Source: Branchipolynoe longqiensis
Taxonomy: Eukaryota; Annelida; Polychaeta; Phyllodocida; Polynoidae
Direction: 5' to 3'
Length of the DNA: 64,000 nucleotides
NCBI GenBank assembly: GCA_030323885.1
Contig: CM059198.1
Coordinates: forward strand, 54,982,417 to 55,046,416
Part shown: in pieces, positions 40,317 through 51,567 of the stretch
Layout: each line of letters begins with the position of its first letter
Numbering within the stretch: the stretch's first letter is position 1
Translations under genes and position numbers: made by a program
Notes under the pieces: generated by a model
What the model was told of the DNA's origin: nothing
Seen by the model: the letters and a program-made list of their open reading frames with translations, nothing else
Databases searched by the model: none

Positions 40317-40449
40317 TTCCACTGCCTTCACCCCTCCCGTCACCACCCCCTCCCTACATTGGAGCGGAGCACCCCTTCGCTCACCGCTCACCACAGTCGA
40401 CGGGGTCCGAGAAACACCAACATACCACAAAGCTTCGTTTACTACAATA

Positions 40450-40482
40450 TTTGTTTGTTTGTTGTTGTTTTACGTCCTAGCA
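40450..40482 (-). mobile_element. SINE S tail-only microcopy (~33 bp)
   Basis: TTTGTTTGTTGTTGTTTTAC and GTCCTAGCAAC only, with ACAATA-like repeats on both sides. Head and body are absent. Confidence 0.65.
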
Positions 40483-40617
40483 ACAATACTATTACTAGAT
40501 TTATCCCCCCAGGTTCCCACAGCACCAAGAAGTCAATGGTTCAATTGGTTGGCTACCCGAGCAGCAGAGTGTACTAGGCGGTGATAGTTTGGCCATTTAC
40601 CAGCACACCTCTGGTAC

Positions 40618-41297
40618 TAGATCAAATATTCACCCATACTCAGAGTAGAGGTGAAGGACAACAATGTCTAAATACAAGCAAAAACTGCTTTGATTGGAAC
40701 CAACAGTGAACATTGTTTGTATGAGCTTTACATCCTGGCAACATCTAAGATCACATCAGGACGGATACCGACTTGTGAGTGTGTGCAGTCATGGCAACTT
40801 TTATAGTGCTGCCCCACTGGGAGACCAGGCCACCGGCACCATGACTCGATATCCCAGTCACATTATCCTGATACTGTGCTAACCAGTCCATGTCCTATCC
40901 TATTAATGCCAAGCACCATGCTAGGTAGCGACAAGTTCAAATTTTATAAGTCATTGTTTTGACTTAACCGGGAATCAAACTCCTGATCTCCCGCACGGGA
41001 AGCCTGCACTCTACAAATTCGACCGCCGAGTCCGGTACCAAACAGTGAACAAGATGTGGAAGACCTGCCACTGATTCCACCAGGCACGGTTTATCCATAT
41101 TCGCATACATTTGGTGACATTTGCTAGAATGCAAAAGCACCAATATGGCAGCCACTAGACGATCTTGATTCGACTTTCATAGTATATTAATCTAAACGAT
41201 TTCATCAATTCTTTACTCCAAAGATAGCAAACTAAGCTTGTTAACAATCTATTTAGATTGCAAATTTAGGTGTCGCTGGTTACAGTCAGGCCGGTAA
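40618..41297. mobile_element. Mutator-like short element, diverged, split by a SINE
   Basis: TAGATCAAATATTCACCCATAC and the subterminal hairpin at the left. After the SINE come GAATGCAAAAGCACCAATATGG, CATAGTATATTAATCTAAAC and CTCCAAAGATAGCAAAC, as in the 10.9 kb copy. The right end is lost. Confidence 0.78.
40713..41037 (-). mobile_element. SINE S, near full length, 11-bp target duplication
   Basis: AACAGTGAACA at 40702-40712 and 41041-41051 flanks the element. It is inserted in the 40618-41297 element, so it is the younger of the two. Confidence 0.93.
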
Positions 41298-41388
41298 ATC
41301 TGACAGACACAGAAGTCTGTGGACTGTCTTGACTCGGGGTATCAAGTGCAAGGGATTTCTTCTATTTTTTTTGTTTATTAAACGTCAA
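41268..41388. repeat. dispersed repeat F, copy 1
   Basis: GTCGCTGGTTACAGTCAGGC to AAGTGCAAGGGATTTCTTCTA. An inverted copy is at 44654-44775. Function and family unknown. Confidence 0.82.
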
Positions 41389-41493
41389 CATTTTGAATAT
41401 AGGGATATCTAGCGGGCCCTGTCTTGGAGAGAGTGTTGTGAGAGCTACTACTTTGTTACCATCCAGCGCTAGTCTTCCAAACACCCACTCCAA

Positions 41494-42099
41494 AGCCGTG
41501 TTCACACGGGAAAAGTTTAAAGCGATTTAGACAAGACGAATCATAGTAATCGATTTAGATGCGCATTCACACGGACCGAGTTTGAAAGTGTTTCGCGTTC
41601 ACACGGGCAGTGCTTTGAATCGGTTTAAGGCGGAAGTGGATATCTGCGCATGAGCAAGTCCAGACTAACTAGTGCCAGTTTGGGTTCGTCGACGTCAGCC
41701 GAGAGAGTGTGGGTTCGACCTAGATATGTATGGACTGAATCGTATTGGTTTGGAACCGTCAAAACTTCTGCTGGGCAGTGAAACCCTAAAAATAAATGAT
41801 GAAAAAAATATATGTGCACCTCTAGCAGGTTCATAAAGCAAATTTAACGGAAAGTCAACACACTCAGGTCTCGACTGTCACGTTTCCCTCGACTGCGCTT
41901 GCGTGTGATGTCATAAATAAAACGATTCAGCGTAGATCGGTTCCTGTAGACAACCTTGCGAAGCGTTTTACATTAAACGATTTATATGAATCGATTCAGC
42001 CCTAAAACGCCTCAGCCGCGCGTTCACACGCGAAATGTAACCCAAACTATACAAGTCGATTTCTACGAATCGATTTACACCGCCCGTGTGAACACGGCT
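41494..42099. mobile_element. foldback element, GCCGTGTTCACACGGG family, 606 bp
   Basis: AGCCGTGTTCACACGGG at the left and its exact inverse at the right, flanked by CAA on both sides. The interior repeats GTTCACACGG and AATCGATT words in both orientations. No ORF. Confidence 0.9.
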
Positions 42100-42240
42100 C
42101 AACTCACACACCCTGTTTAAGAGCACACTTACAGTTACACGGCAATAAAAGCCAACAACGCTCAGCCATTCGTACAGTTTTTTTTCGGGGGTGGGGTGGG
42201 GTGGGGGGAGTGGTACAAAGGGATTTCAATTTGCATATTA

Positions 42241-43068
42241 AAGTCACACAGTCTGATAGCTTGTGAGATTTTGCCATTATACAGATCACTACAATCCACA
42301 TTACTTCACTTTGAAGTAATTTATTTTAAAGGGTTAACATGCCAAATTAAAGTTGGTATGCATACCGAAATGCTGAGTAGAGGCTTTAACAGTTTAAGGG
42401 TACATTCCTTACACGCGGCATGCGAATGCGGCAAAAAATTGAAATGCCTTGAAGCCTATGGGCTACATTCCTTACACATGGTATGCGAATGCGTCAACTC
42501 GATCGGTCCCTGTAGCGATCGGTGTGGCATGTGGTACGCGGTGTGCGAATAGAAACATCAGTCGCACTTGTCCATTAGTTTTACACGAGGAGAGGTGACT
42601 GAGCATTACGGAACGGTCACGCACAAGGGTGCTGAGGGGAAACATATGGTAGTGGTGGTGGTGGGTGTTCGGGTTGGTAAAAATGCTACCAGAGCCACAA
42701 AAATATGAATACTTATCTATAATTTGGTAATTATAAAGGTAGGAACCCCCATGTGACGTACCAAGAGGTACATAGATCTATATAAATGCCATATTAGGTC
42801 ATATACAGTGCAGTATTGAGCATACTTGTTTATTTTTATTTTTTAAATATAGCCAGTCGTGTGCCACATGCCGCATGTAAGGAATCATGCCATTCGCATA
42901 CCGCATATAAGGAATGCATGCTTTAGCTACACATTTGTATGCATTGCAGTGTAGCACAGGAGCACCAAACTGCAATACATGTTTAATGAGTGCACCAGAA
43001 TCTCTTAGGGTGGATTTATAGGAAAAGATCTAAGTAAGCATTTGGGTTTTAAAGAAACATACAGCTTT
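42241..43068. mobile_element. family A element split by an ACGCGG foldback
   Basis: TTAA + AGTCACACAGTCTGATAG at the left, interior to TTAACAG, then the foldback, then GTAGCACAGGAGCACCAAACTG and ATACAGCT + TTAA at the right. Confidence 0.82.
42400..42918. mobile_element. foldback element, ACGCGGTATG family (copy 3)
   Basis: TACATTCCTTACACGCGGCATGCG at the left is repeated in direct orientation at 42471 and inverted at the right (CATTCGCATACCGCATATAAGGAAT). The middle is unrelated sequence including GGTAGTGGTGGTGGTGGG. Confidence 0.8.
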
Positions 43069-43072
43069 AACA

Positions 43073-43329
43073 GGAGAGGCCCCATTTTGAAACAACATAC
43101 TCTAACCATGAAAAGAAAAACAAACAAAACTGGTTTGGCCACAACAAACAGCTTGGCAGCGCCTCTTCAAATACCCCCCCCCCCCATGCTGATGACACAA
43201 CTAAAGCAATCGACGCATTTAGGCATCATAAACCAGGAATGACGCTTACAGTGACAGTGTGCTTTTCAACAATGTTTTTACATGTTCAACAGTATGTATG
43301 CATCAGTGTATGCTATATATATATATATA
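43073..43329. other. unclassified sequence
   Basis: C run at 43176-43185 and TATATATATATAT at 43314-43331. No gene. Confidence 0.4.
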
Positions 43330-43330
43330 T

Positions 43331-44143
43331 ATGGGTCACTCTCCTGAAAACTGGTCAGCATGAGATGGGATTTTAAAACATCAATAAAAACCTTCCTACT
43401 TATTTTTTTCCTTATACTTTTCATATTCATGTTCAGATTTGATGAAAGAAATAAGGGAAATAAAATAAAACTGTGTGCAACTTTGGTCTTTTTAGTTATG
43501 AACTGTTTTTTGTACCAAAAAAAACCCATTTTACAGTCAGCCATTTGTAACATGACATATGGGACGTGGTTGAATCCTTATTAACATCTTGTATTGCATT
43601 GATATATCAAACAAAACAGTTCCCAAATCAAAGAGGAAGTATTTATTAACATGTATGCATGCTTAAATTTCAAAAAAAAATATTTTAATGTCTTCAGAAA
43701 TAACATTACAAATTTCCGTCACACGTGTAACCGTGGTGTCTGGATGCCACACAAATATTGTACACTAATTATTCAGTGAATAAAGCATGGCTGGGAATTA
43801 CTTTTTATTATCAATATAAGCACTAGATATTTCTGTATATTATGCCATGATTAATATGCTTCTAAGTATGATATTATTTAATTCTGATTAGATATTTATT
43901 AAGCAGACTGTGGGGTGTCCTAAACATGTGTTACGCATGTGACACACATGTTATACTGCCATAAGAGATATCTTATTCATGGACTACACCTTTATTTTTT
44001 TATCTCATCAATTTATATTTTACATAGATGTAAAGGGGAGATTTCCAGGTTTCATTTGCAACCAAAAAATGTAAAACAATTTAAATATTAAATTTTAACT
44101 CTCCATGTGAAACTTCTGGCCAGTTTTCAGGAGAGTGACCCAT
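43331..44143. mobile_element. inverted-repeat DNA element, GGGTCACTCTCCTGAAAAC ends, 813 bp
   Basis: ATGGGTCACTCTCCTGAAAA then CTGG(T/C)CAG at both ends, about 28 bp of terminal repeat with one mismatch. It is flanked by TATA on both sides, so a TA or TATA target is likely (Tc1/mariner-like). The interior is AT-rich without a transposase frame. Confidence 0.88.
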
Positions 44144-44152
44144 ATACATTAA

Positions 44153-44490
44153 GTTTAAAACTGCAGTCCAGTGAAAGCAAAAAAATCTTAAAATATATCC
44201 AACTGAGATACCGACACACCGACACACTTATTAAGCATTTTCTGCTGGATTGAAGGGAATACGAAATCAATTTATTAGAACCTGCTGTTGCTAAAAGCCT
44301 ATGGAGTCTAGCAATATTAGCATTTCGACATACCAACATTAATTTATCACGTTCCAAAGTTAGTCATTATAAACATTATATTAAAAGTTACTTCAATATA
44401 AAGTAAGATAGATTATAACGATCAACCTAAATATATGTATCTAAAAGAAAATTGTTAAAGCAGAAACTCAAAACCATCGGACTTCGCAAC
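44153..44490. mobile_element. family A element, TTAA at both ends
   Basis: TTAA + AACTGCAGTCCAGTG at the left and CCATCGGACTTCGCAACT + TTAA at the right. Confidence 0.9.
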
Positions 44491-44653
44491 TTTAATACCC
44501 AACCCATCAAACACTCTCAAACTTCTACAATGAACTTAGTAGAAAGATATGCCTATCTATCTAGACTAACACAACCACAAAGAACACTGCATCAATCCAT
44601 GTTGACCCAAAGCTTAGGTACTGAGAAGGGGATTATCCAAATGAATGTAGTTT

Positions 44654-44775
44654 GAGAATAACAAAAATAGAAGAAATACCTTGCACTTGATACCCCGAGT
44701 CAAGACACTCCACGCACTTCTGTGTCTGTCAGATTTACCCGCCTGACAACCTGCCTGACTGTAACCAGCGACACA
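44654..44775. repeat. dispersed repeat F, copy 2 (inverted relative to 41.27 kb)
   Basis: AATAGAAGAAATACCTTGCAC to GACTGTAACCAGCGACAC, the reverse complement of 41268-41388 with small changes (including a short insertion near 44738). Confidence 0.82.
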
Positions 44776-45005
44776 TAAAACACAAGTAACTATTGTCCTT
44801 TCACCCCCTCCCCGCACGCACAAACACCAACACCATATGGCTGCAAACATAATTCCACACTTATTTTCAACGCCAGCCCCAACTGGCTTTCACAAGACAA
44901 GTGCTTTAATGAATACCATCGATTTCTTTTAATTAAACCCATAAAATTTACAAAAATGGGCGATTGGTGAAACCCGAGGTTTTGGCGAATGATTGCTCTC
45001 ATCAG

Positions 45006-45208
45006 TAGGAAGGGGAGGGGAGGGGAGAGGAGAGGAGAGGAGAGGAAGGGAGAGGAGGGAGAGGAGAGGAGAGGAGAGGAGAGGAGAGGAGAGGAGAGGA
45101 GAGGAGAAGAGAAGAGAAGAGAAGAGAAGAGAAGAGAATAGAAGAGAAGAGAAGAGAAGAGAAGAGAATAGAAGAGAAGAGAAGAGAGGAGAGGAGAGGA
45201 GAGGAGTA
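45006..45208. repeat. GA-rich pentanucleotide microsatellite (GGAGA / GAAGA)
   Basis: About 200 bp of GAGGA, then AGAAG units, with GAGAATAGAAG interruptions. Purine-only on the plus strand. Confidence 0.95.
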
Positions 45209-45292
45209 TCAGAAAATAAGAAGGCTGGGTTATGGGAGTATAGATACATGATTTCCCAATCTAAACAGCTAAATATATTGTTCAAATACTTA

Positions 45293-45412
45293 TCTATCAT
45301 AGCCGGCTAATTTTAAGGTGAATACTTGACGTTGGTTAATAAACAAAATAATCTATCATAGCCGGCTAATTTTAAGGTGAATACTTGACGTTGGTTAATA
45401 AACAAAATAAAG
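45293..45412. repeat. 59-bp direct duplication
   Basis: CTATCATAGCCGGCTAATTT ... AACAAAATAA occurs twice in direct tandem with no visible difference. Confidence 0.92.
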
Positions 45413-45413
45413 T

Positions 45414-46380
45414 CAAAATGAAAGCTTCCCAGGCTAGGGGAGGGGGTGGGGTGGGATGGGATGGTAGAGTGTGGTAGGGTAGGTTCGGGTCATTCTTTCC
45501 CAATTTCTCAACTTTACAGCAATATAGATAAACACTGCATGCTGGGACCACAACCGCCACAGCCTGTTTAGAGATAATTCCATTAAATAGGTTAAATTCA
45601 AAGCCTTGAAATGGGGAAAATGAAGTCAAGACTTTCCAGGTTATGTACATACCCTGAACTTGTCATTTGTTAAACAACATTTTCCCTTCAAGTTCAATTG
45701 GAACCTGAATGTAGAAAAATAAAAAGCTACTTCAGAAGTCCATGGCTAGCGCTGGGTGGGGCCCCAATGCTCAGTCGATACCACCTTGTGAGTGTATAAT
45801 GTCCGCACCCTGGGGTGAGGATGCCACGGGCCGGTTCTGGCTTCATAATGGCTGCAATATCGACCATCAGTTTGAAAACATTGGCCTGTACCGACATACG
45901 GAAAAGAATCAATATTTGAAATTCAGGTACTTGGACTGAATTAAAAAAACCTCCCCCCCCCCCCCCACACGTATATTTTCTCAGAATTGTTGTTTTTGTG
46001 GGTTAGAATGAAAATGGTTTAGAAATTTGAGTCGGGGCTATTTTTTCCCCGCCATGATTTTTCTTTTATAATTTGAACTTTTTGAAAATTGCTAGCATAA
46101 AAGAGTTGGATGGGAGTGAATATTGACACAGTGAGACCTGAGAAACACGTATATATCGCTATGTTTGTATTTATTTGGGCATTTCTCCCCCATATTTTAG
46201 GAGGAGCCTTATGAACATATTTCCATTGTATATCTGGTGAATAATATGGATAACATGACGGATACAATTTTTTATTTTTTATTTTTTCCCCTCCAGAATG
46301 GAGGTGTAATTGGAAGGACCTACTGGCAATCACATAGGGTCTACACACTGCAAGGTGCTGTCACCTTGTGGTTCAATGAA
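45414..46380. other. unclassified sequence
   Basis: Contains a C run (45951-45966) and TTAAATTCAAAGCCTTGAAATGGG (45592-45615), shared with 21083-21106. No gene recognised. Confidence 0.4.
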
Positions 46381-46381
46381 C

Positions 46382-46600
46382 AGACAGGATGGCCGAATGA
46401 GTTCAGCGTCTGTATCCCGTTTTGGTAGATCGATAGATTCAAACCCACATGTTCGAATCCTGGTTGAGTCAAACCAATGATTTACAAATTGATAATTGTC
46501 GCTTCCTAGACAGGCGCTCAGCATTATTAGGATAGGGCAAGGACTGGTTGGTTCAATGCGAATGCGTGGGCTATCAGGTCATGGTGCTGGGGGATCCATG
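46382..46600 (+). mobile_element. SINE S, plus orientation, 3' truncated or decayed
   Basis: Head GACAGGATGGCCGAATGAGTT, B-box ATGTTCGAATCCTGG, body to GGGCTATCAGGTCATGGTGC. The tail is not seen. Confidence 0.85.
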
Positions 46601-46644
46601 TCCCAAGCCCAGCAGAATTTAACTAATTATTTAATTGCATAACA

Positions 46645-47849
46645 CAAGGATGAAAGTGGTCCCTGACAAAAACCTCGGAAAATCCAGCGGACATATCGAT
46701 TGGTGCAAAGGGCGAATTTCTGCGAAAACGCAGACTCCCCCCCCCCCAAAAAAAACATAGCGATATAGCGCAAGGTAGGCAGGAAGTGTGAACACTTATT
46801 TGTCTCTCATTTTTGCTTGAGTGCAAGTAAATAAGCACACAAGGAGTAATTAGTAGCATGTGGTGAATAAGGGGTCAAATTTCCCTGGTTCATCGGCCCA
46901 TGCTTTTTCTAATCTATTCTTGAATGAATTAATTGACTTGGCATCAATAACATTCTGTGGGAGACTGTTCTATATATTTATGATCCTGTTTCAGAAACTA
47001 TGTTGCCTTAACTTTGAAATGGCTCTGGGTTTTACTAGTTTGAGAGTATGGCCACGACTGCCTTCTCTTTTATTCAAGGTGAAAATTTGGTTCATATCTA
47101 TTTCATCAAAACCCTTCATAATTTTAAATACTTCAATTATGTCACTTCTTTTCCTTCTGTAGGAAAGGGTAGGAAGTTTCAATTCCCTAAGCCTTTGTTC
47201 ATAGGGTAGGTCCTTTACAACTGCAACTAATTTTGTTGCACATCTCTGAACCTTTTCAATCTCCAGAATATCTTTCCGAAAAATTGGGCTCCAAATTTGT
47301 GGACAGTATTCCAAAATTGGCCTAACAAGAGACTTAAATAGAATAAGAAAATTGTTCTTGTTGAGGCGATGGAAAGTTCTTTTAATTATTCCTACTATCT
47401 GGTTAGCATTTGAGATGATAGTCCTCATGTGTTTCTGAAAGGAGAGTTGGGAGTCAAAGGTTACACCCAAGTCCTTTTCATAGCTATCTTGTTGCAGGAC
47501 AGCGTTCTTCATATTATAGGCATAATGAGGATTACTTTTTCCGTAATGAATAATTTTGCACTTCTTTTCATTGAAGGGCAATTGCCATTTCTCGGACCAT
47601 TGTGCGAGTAGGATTAGCACTGTCAGGGAACCGCGGGAAATGCTGGCTGAAGTCAGGTTTAAAACTGTCCTTATTATTATGACTGTATTTTCGCCCATGC
47701 CTAACCTTTTTGCTTGGGTTTTATGTTCTAATGACAAGAACGGGATTCGGACTAATATGTATAGCGTATAACATACATTTTGTGAACGTTAATTAATGAA
47801 TATCAACAAGCGCGGAAATCCGCTAAATCGCAGAGATCTTTCGTCCCTG
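46645..47849. mobile_element. hAT-like short element hosting a LINE fragment
   Basis: CAAGGATGAAAGTGGTCC at the left and GATCTTTCGTCCCTG at the right. The interior is as at 23.1 and 52.1 kb but broken by the LINE at about 46850-47610. Confidence 0.8.
46850..47612 (-). pseudogene. LINE fragment: C-terminal half of reverse transcriptase ORF
   Basis: The minus-strand frame reads AQWSEKWQLPFNEKKCKIIH, EKDLGVTFDSQLSFQKHM, RTFHRLNKNNFLILFKSLVRP, ILEYCPQIWSP, RCATKLVA, LPYEQRLRELKLPTLSYRRKR and DIIEVFKIMKG. This is the palm/thumb to C-terminal part typical of CR1/Jockey-group LINE polymerases (W-x-NxxKC, DLGV and R-S-x-L-E-Y boxes). The residues upstream of AQWSEKW in the open frame come from the surrounding hAT-like element and are not part of it. 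The copy is 5'-truncated. The frame is intact to a stop at 46991, suggesting moderate age. Confidence 0.92.
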
Positions 47850-47887
47850 ACATATAACGCAACGCTAAAACAGCTTGGCAGCACCTT

Positions 47888-47911
47888 TCAGCCCCCCCCC
47901 CCCCCCCCCCA
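47888..47911. repeat. poly-C run of about 19 bases
   Basis: C tract in unclassified sequence. A further C run is at 48064-48073. Confidence 0.9.
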
Positions 47912-48118
47912 CTCCCCACCCCGACAGTTTGTTGGCTTGTTGGTCTGGTTACCATCGTGCTGTAGGGTAGGGCCGGTGTAGCGGTATAAAACTTCCCCCG
48001 TTGATGCCTTCTCCCGGCAATATACCAGAATGAACCTGCCTTCAGGCAATAATATACAGGAATCCCCCCCCCCCACACACACACGGGCCAGTATTATACC
48101 ACCCCTCCAGAATAAAAA

Positions 48119-48289
48119 CCGGACGAGGTGGCCCAATCGGTAGAGCGCAAGGCTTCCAGTGTGGAAGGTGAGGAGTCTGAAACCGAGCCAAGTCAAACCA
48201 AAAGTGACATCTGTCGCTACCTAGCCTGGCGGTCAGCAGGACTAGGATAGGGCAAGGTCTGATTTCCCAGTGGGGCAACACTATAGACC
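48119..48289 (+). mobile_element. SINE S, plus orientation, truncated
   Basis: Head CCGGACGAGGTGGCCCAATCG to GGGGCAACACTATAGACC. Confidence 0.85.
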
Positions 48290-48375
48290 TATTTTGTATG
48301 AAGTCAGCATAGTTGTCTAGGTCAGTGCGCACGCCTTTGGGCTGCAGGGCGACACACTGTCACACTGCAAACTCA

Positions 48376-49345
48376 GTGGCTATGAGCAATCTTCATGCAG
48401 AAAAAGTTTAAATATCTCTAAAACCACATCACCTAGACACAAACTGCTTGGAACGCATGTAGAAAACATGTTTAACAAAAAGATTATATTAAATTGATAA
48501 GGTTAGGGTTCTGGATTTCTATTAATTTTGAATAAAACTGACGTTCTGCACTGCACATACCGGCAAACTCAATGCATTGTCAATGGCAGTGAGCAATCTT
48601 CATACATGTATAAAAAGTTAAATATCTCTAAAACCACACCACCTAGACACAAACCGCCTGGAACACATATAGTTTGTTTGTTTGTTGTTGTTTTACGTCC
48701 TAGCAACATCTAAGGTCATATCAGGACGGGTACTGACTTGTGACAGTGCGCACTCATGGCAACTTTATTGTGCTGCCCCACTGAGAGGCTGCCAGCACCA
48801 TGACCTGATATCCCACTTATCCTGACAGTGACACTGAGCTAACCAGTCCTTGCCATATCCTAATAATGCCGAGCGCCAGGCTCGGAAGCAACAAGTATCA
48901 ATTTTTAAGTCATTGGTTTGACTCGACCAGGGTTCGAACCCACGACCTACCAACATGGGAGACGGGCGCTCTAACTCATTTGGTCATCCCGTCTGGTTGG
49001 AACACATATAGAAAACATATTTAACAAAAATATTATATTAAATTGATAAGGTTAGAGTTCTGCATTTCTATTAATTTTGAATAAAGCTGACGTTTTGCAC
49101 TGCACGTACCGGCAAACTCAATGCATTGTCGATGGCCGTGCGCAATCTTCATACAGAAAAGGTGGAATATTCCTAAAACTACACCACCTCGACACAAACC
49201 GCTTGGCAGACAAACAGATAACATGCTTAACAACCAGATTATATTAAATTTATAAGGTTAGGGTTCTGCATTTCTATTAATTTTGAATAAAACTGACGTT
49301 TTTCACTGCGCGTATCGGCAAACTCAATGGCAGTGCGCTTTCGTT
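48376..49345. repeat. ~207-bp tandem array, 3-4 copies, interrupted by a SINE
   Basis: Each unit holds GAGCAATCTTCAT, AAATATCTCTAAAACCACA, CCTAGACACAAACCGC, TTAAATTGATAAGGTTAGGG and TTTTGAATAAAACTGACGTT, then TGCACTGCACATACCGGC. Units start near 48376, 48586 and 49133. The last gap contains the 325-bp SINE. A partial fourth unit ends near 49345. Confidence 0.88.
48673..48997 (-). mobile_element. SINE S, complete, 14-bp perfect target duplication
   Basis: TGGAACACATATAG at 48659-48672 and 48998-49011. Tail TTTGTTTGTTGTTGTTTTACG, head ending GGTCATCCCGTCTGG. It is the cleanest recent insertion of the family in the window. Confidence 0.96.
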
Positions 49346-49395
49346 CTGAAGCCAAGCTGCGCGCGCATATACGATGTTAGTAAACATTGAAATAG

Positions 49396-49510
49396 GTCTA
49401 TAAAGTCACCACGAATGTACACTGTCACAAGTCGGCACCCATCCTGATATGACCGTACATGTTGTCAGGATGTAAAACCACAATAAAGGACATAAACCCC
49501 AACAAACAAA
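49396..49510 (+). mobile_element. SINE S 3' part, plus orientation
   Basis: TAAAGTCACCACGAATGTAC to AGGATGTAAAACC...CCCCAACAAACAAAC. It lacks head and mid-body (5' truncated). Confidence 0.85.
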
Positions 49511-50040
49511 CCAGCACTTTGTTTACTAGACTCAAAATATTCTCCAGCACAACTTTACGTTATTTTTCTGTTTATATAACCAAATAGGTTCATGAAAAAT
49601 ATAAAAGGGAGACCTGAGCTGACATTCTACATTGTAAACATGGTGTAAAATCTCCACCACAAACTACAAACCGTTCACACATCATAAATTTCTACAAACA
49701 AAACATGTTGCAGTACCGCATGTTATACATTGCATGCCAGGCATCCAGAGGAGGCCATATTATACTGGGCGGGGGGGGGGGGGGGGGGGGCAGCATTATA
49801 CCGGTATAAGATCCCCCTCTGGCAGTTTCACACCGGGAGCTGCGTGTGAAGTGTTGTTAGGGCGCGTGTGGTCACGTGATTTACCAACAGGTTGAGTGAG
49901 GAGAGAGTCGGCCGTGTGCACACGTCCCGAAAGGCGTGTGTGTGTGTGTGGGTGTGTGTGGGGGGGGGGGGGTGGGGGGGGGGGGAAGTAGATAGCGTCG
50001 CTCACTCACCTTAAACCAAACACCTCTTGTGGCTGATATT
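49511..50040. other. unclassified sequence with two long G tracts
   Basis: G tracts at about 49770-49790 and 49960-49984, the latter preceded by (GT)n. No convincing gene. Confidence 0.6.
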
Positions 50041-50045
50041 AAGGC

Positions 50046-50773
50046 TGCATAGTCCAATGAGGGAACCACATTTTTAGGAACTAAGACACTAACCTAGATT
50101 TGACACTATATATCGAATTTAGCTACTCGTGTATTTATTAAGCAGTTGTTGCTGCATAGATGGGAATACTCAAGTCAATTTAATAGAACATGTCTCTGCT
50201 GAATAATGTCTGTGATTTCCAGCATTTGGTTGGTTGTTGGAGGTTTACATCCTGGCAACATCCAAGGTCATATCAGGACTGGTACCGACTTGTGACAGTG
50301 TGCACTCATGGTGACTTTACAGTGCTTCCCCACTGAGAAATCAGGCCGTCGGCACCATGGCCCGATATCACACTCAGTCACATTATCCTGACACTGAGCT
50401 AACCAGTCCTTACCATATCCTATTAATACCGAGTGCCAGACTAGGAAGCAACAAGTATCAACTTAATAAGTCATCGGTTTGACTAGACCGGAAACCAAAA
50501 CTCACACTCTTCCGCAAGAGGCCCGCGCTCTACCGGTTTGGCCACAATGCCCGCGCTCTACCGGTTCGGCCACAATGCCCGGCATACCGGCATTTTGACA
50601 TTCGCACAAAAATTAATTTGACATGTTTTTACTTCAAAATCTCGCCAACGTTCCAAAATTTTTAAACTGAAAGTTTCCTCAAACTAAAGTATAGTAGACT
50701 ACATGTAATGATCAACCTAATATATTTATCTAAAGGATTCTGGAAAAATCTAAAACCACCGGACTATGCAACT
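50046..50773. mobile_element. family A element split by a SINE
   Basis: TTAA + GGCTGCATAGTCCAATG at the left and CACCGGACTATGCAACT + TTAA at the right. The SINE at 50227-50582 lies inside. Confidence 0.88.
50227..50582 (-). mobile_element. SINE S with duplicated head end
   Basis: Near complete, but CCCGCGCTCTACCGGTT(T/C)GG + CCACAATG is present twice in tandem at the head edge (50522-50579). Confidence 0.9.
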
Positions 50774-50904
50774 TTAAGTTGAATGAACAGAACCTTTCAC
50801 GCAACCACTGTAGAGATTTGACACCCCCTTTCACCACAATTGTCTCCTTTCTTGTTATTGGTTAAATGGGGGTGAAATTCAATTCAGCGCCAACGCACTG
50901 GTGA

Positions 50905-51060
50905 GTGCATGACGTTTTACTCCCTAGCAACAGCTGAGGTAATATCAAGATGGGCATTAACTTGGAACAGTGCACATTCTTGACGGCTTCATAGTGCTAC
51001 CCTACTGAGAGACATTCTACAGGCACAAGGACACGATATCCTATGAGTCACTGGTGCATC
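50905..51060 (-). mobile_element. SINE S relic
   Basis: GACGTTTTACTCCCTAGCAAC, AGCTGAGGTAATATCAAGATGG and GGCTTCATAGTGCTACC; the head is missing. Confidence 0.7.
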
Positions 51061-51229
51061 ATCGTCTTATAACTTGCCGTCTCACTTCAATACCACCAAG
51101 TAAGTAAACACGTAAAGCGAGAATTACTAATTGTACCTAATCCCACTTAGAACTGTGCACTTATTCGCAATTTTCTGCATAGGAATACTAAGTCATTATG
51201 AACGTTATGCGAAGATCCGTGTGAACATC

Positions 51230-51384
51230 GTGTGCACACTAAAATTAATTTGGCATGTTTTCAATTATCTCCAAATTTTGCCACTTGTATATATAATAAG
51301 TCACTCTAAACTACAGATTTACACCTAATACATTAATCTAAAAAGCATCAGAAACTGAAACTCATCGGACTACGCAACTTTAAC
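51230..51384. mobile_element. family A right part
   Basis: AAAATTAATTTGGCATGTTTTC to ACTCATCGGACTACGCAACTTTAA. A second right end follows at 51407-51488. Confidence 0.75.
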
Positions 51385-51512
51385 CGTTTAAAATAAACAT
51401 TGTATTAAAGCAAATACAGCAAATTATATCTACTAGCTTACGTATAAAGATGGCAGAAATTAAAACCATCGGATGATGTAACTTTAATTTCGTCCCCACC
51501 CCACAATTTAAT

Positions 51513-51567
51513 ATTTTGTTTGTTGTTGTTTTACGTCCTAGCAACATCTAAGGTCATATCAGGACGG
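51513..51567 (-). mobile_element. SINE S tail-only microcopy (~55 bp) with 10-bp target duplication
   Basis: ACAATTTAAT at 51503-51512 and 51568-51577 flanks TTGTTGTTGTTTTACGTCC and AACATCTAAGGTCATATCAG. Only the 3' end of the SINE is present. Confidence 0.88.

Noticed and set aside
42590..42760. Host exon in the unrelated middle of the 42.4 kb foldback
   Set aside because: No open frame with splice sites and no recognisable peptide.
43360..43584. 74-codon frame inside the 813-bp element as a transposase remnant
   Set aside because: Hydrophobic, AT-driven composition with no DDE/D motif spacing; it gives no support for a transposase.
44929..45310. Leu/Ser-rich and Arg/Glu-rich frames of 105-123 codons
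   Set aside because: Translations of the GA-rich microsatellite at 45006-45208.
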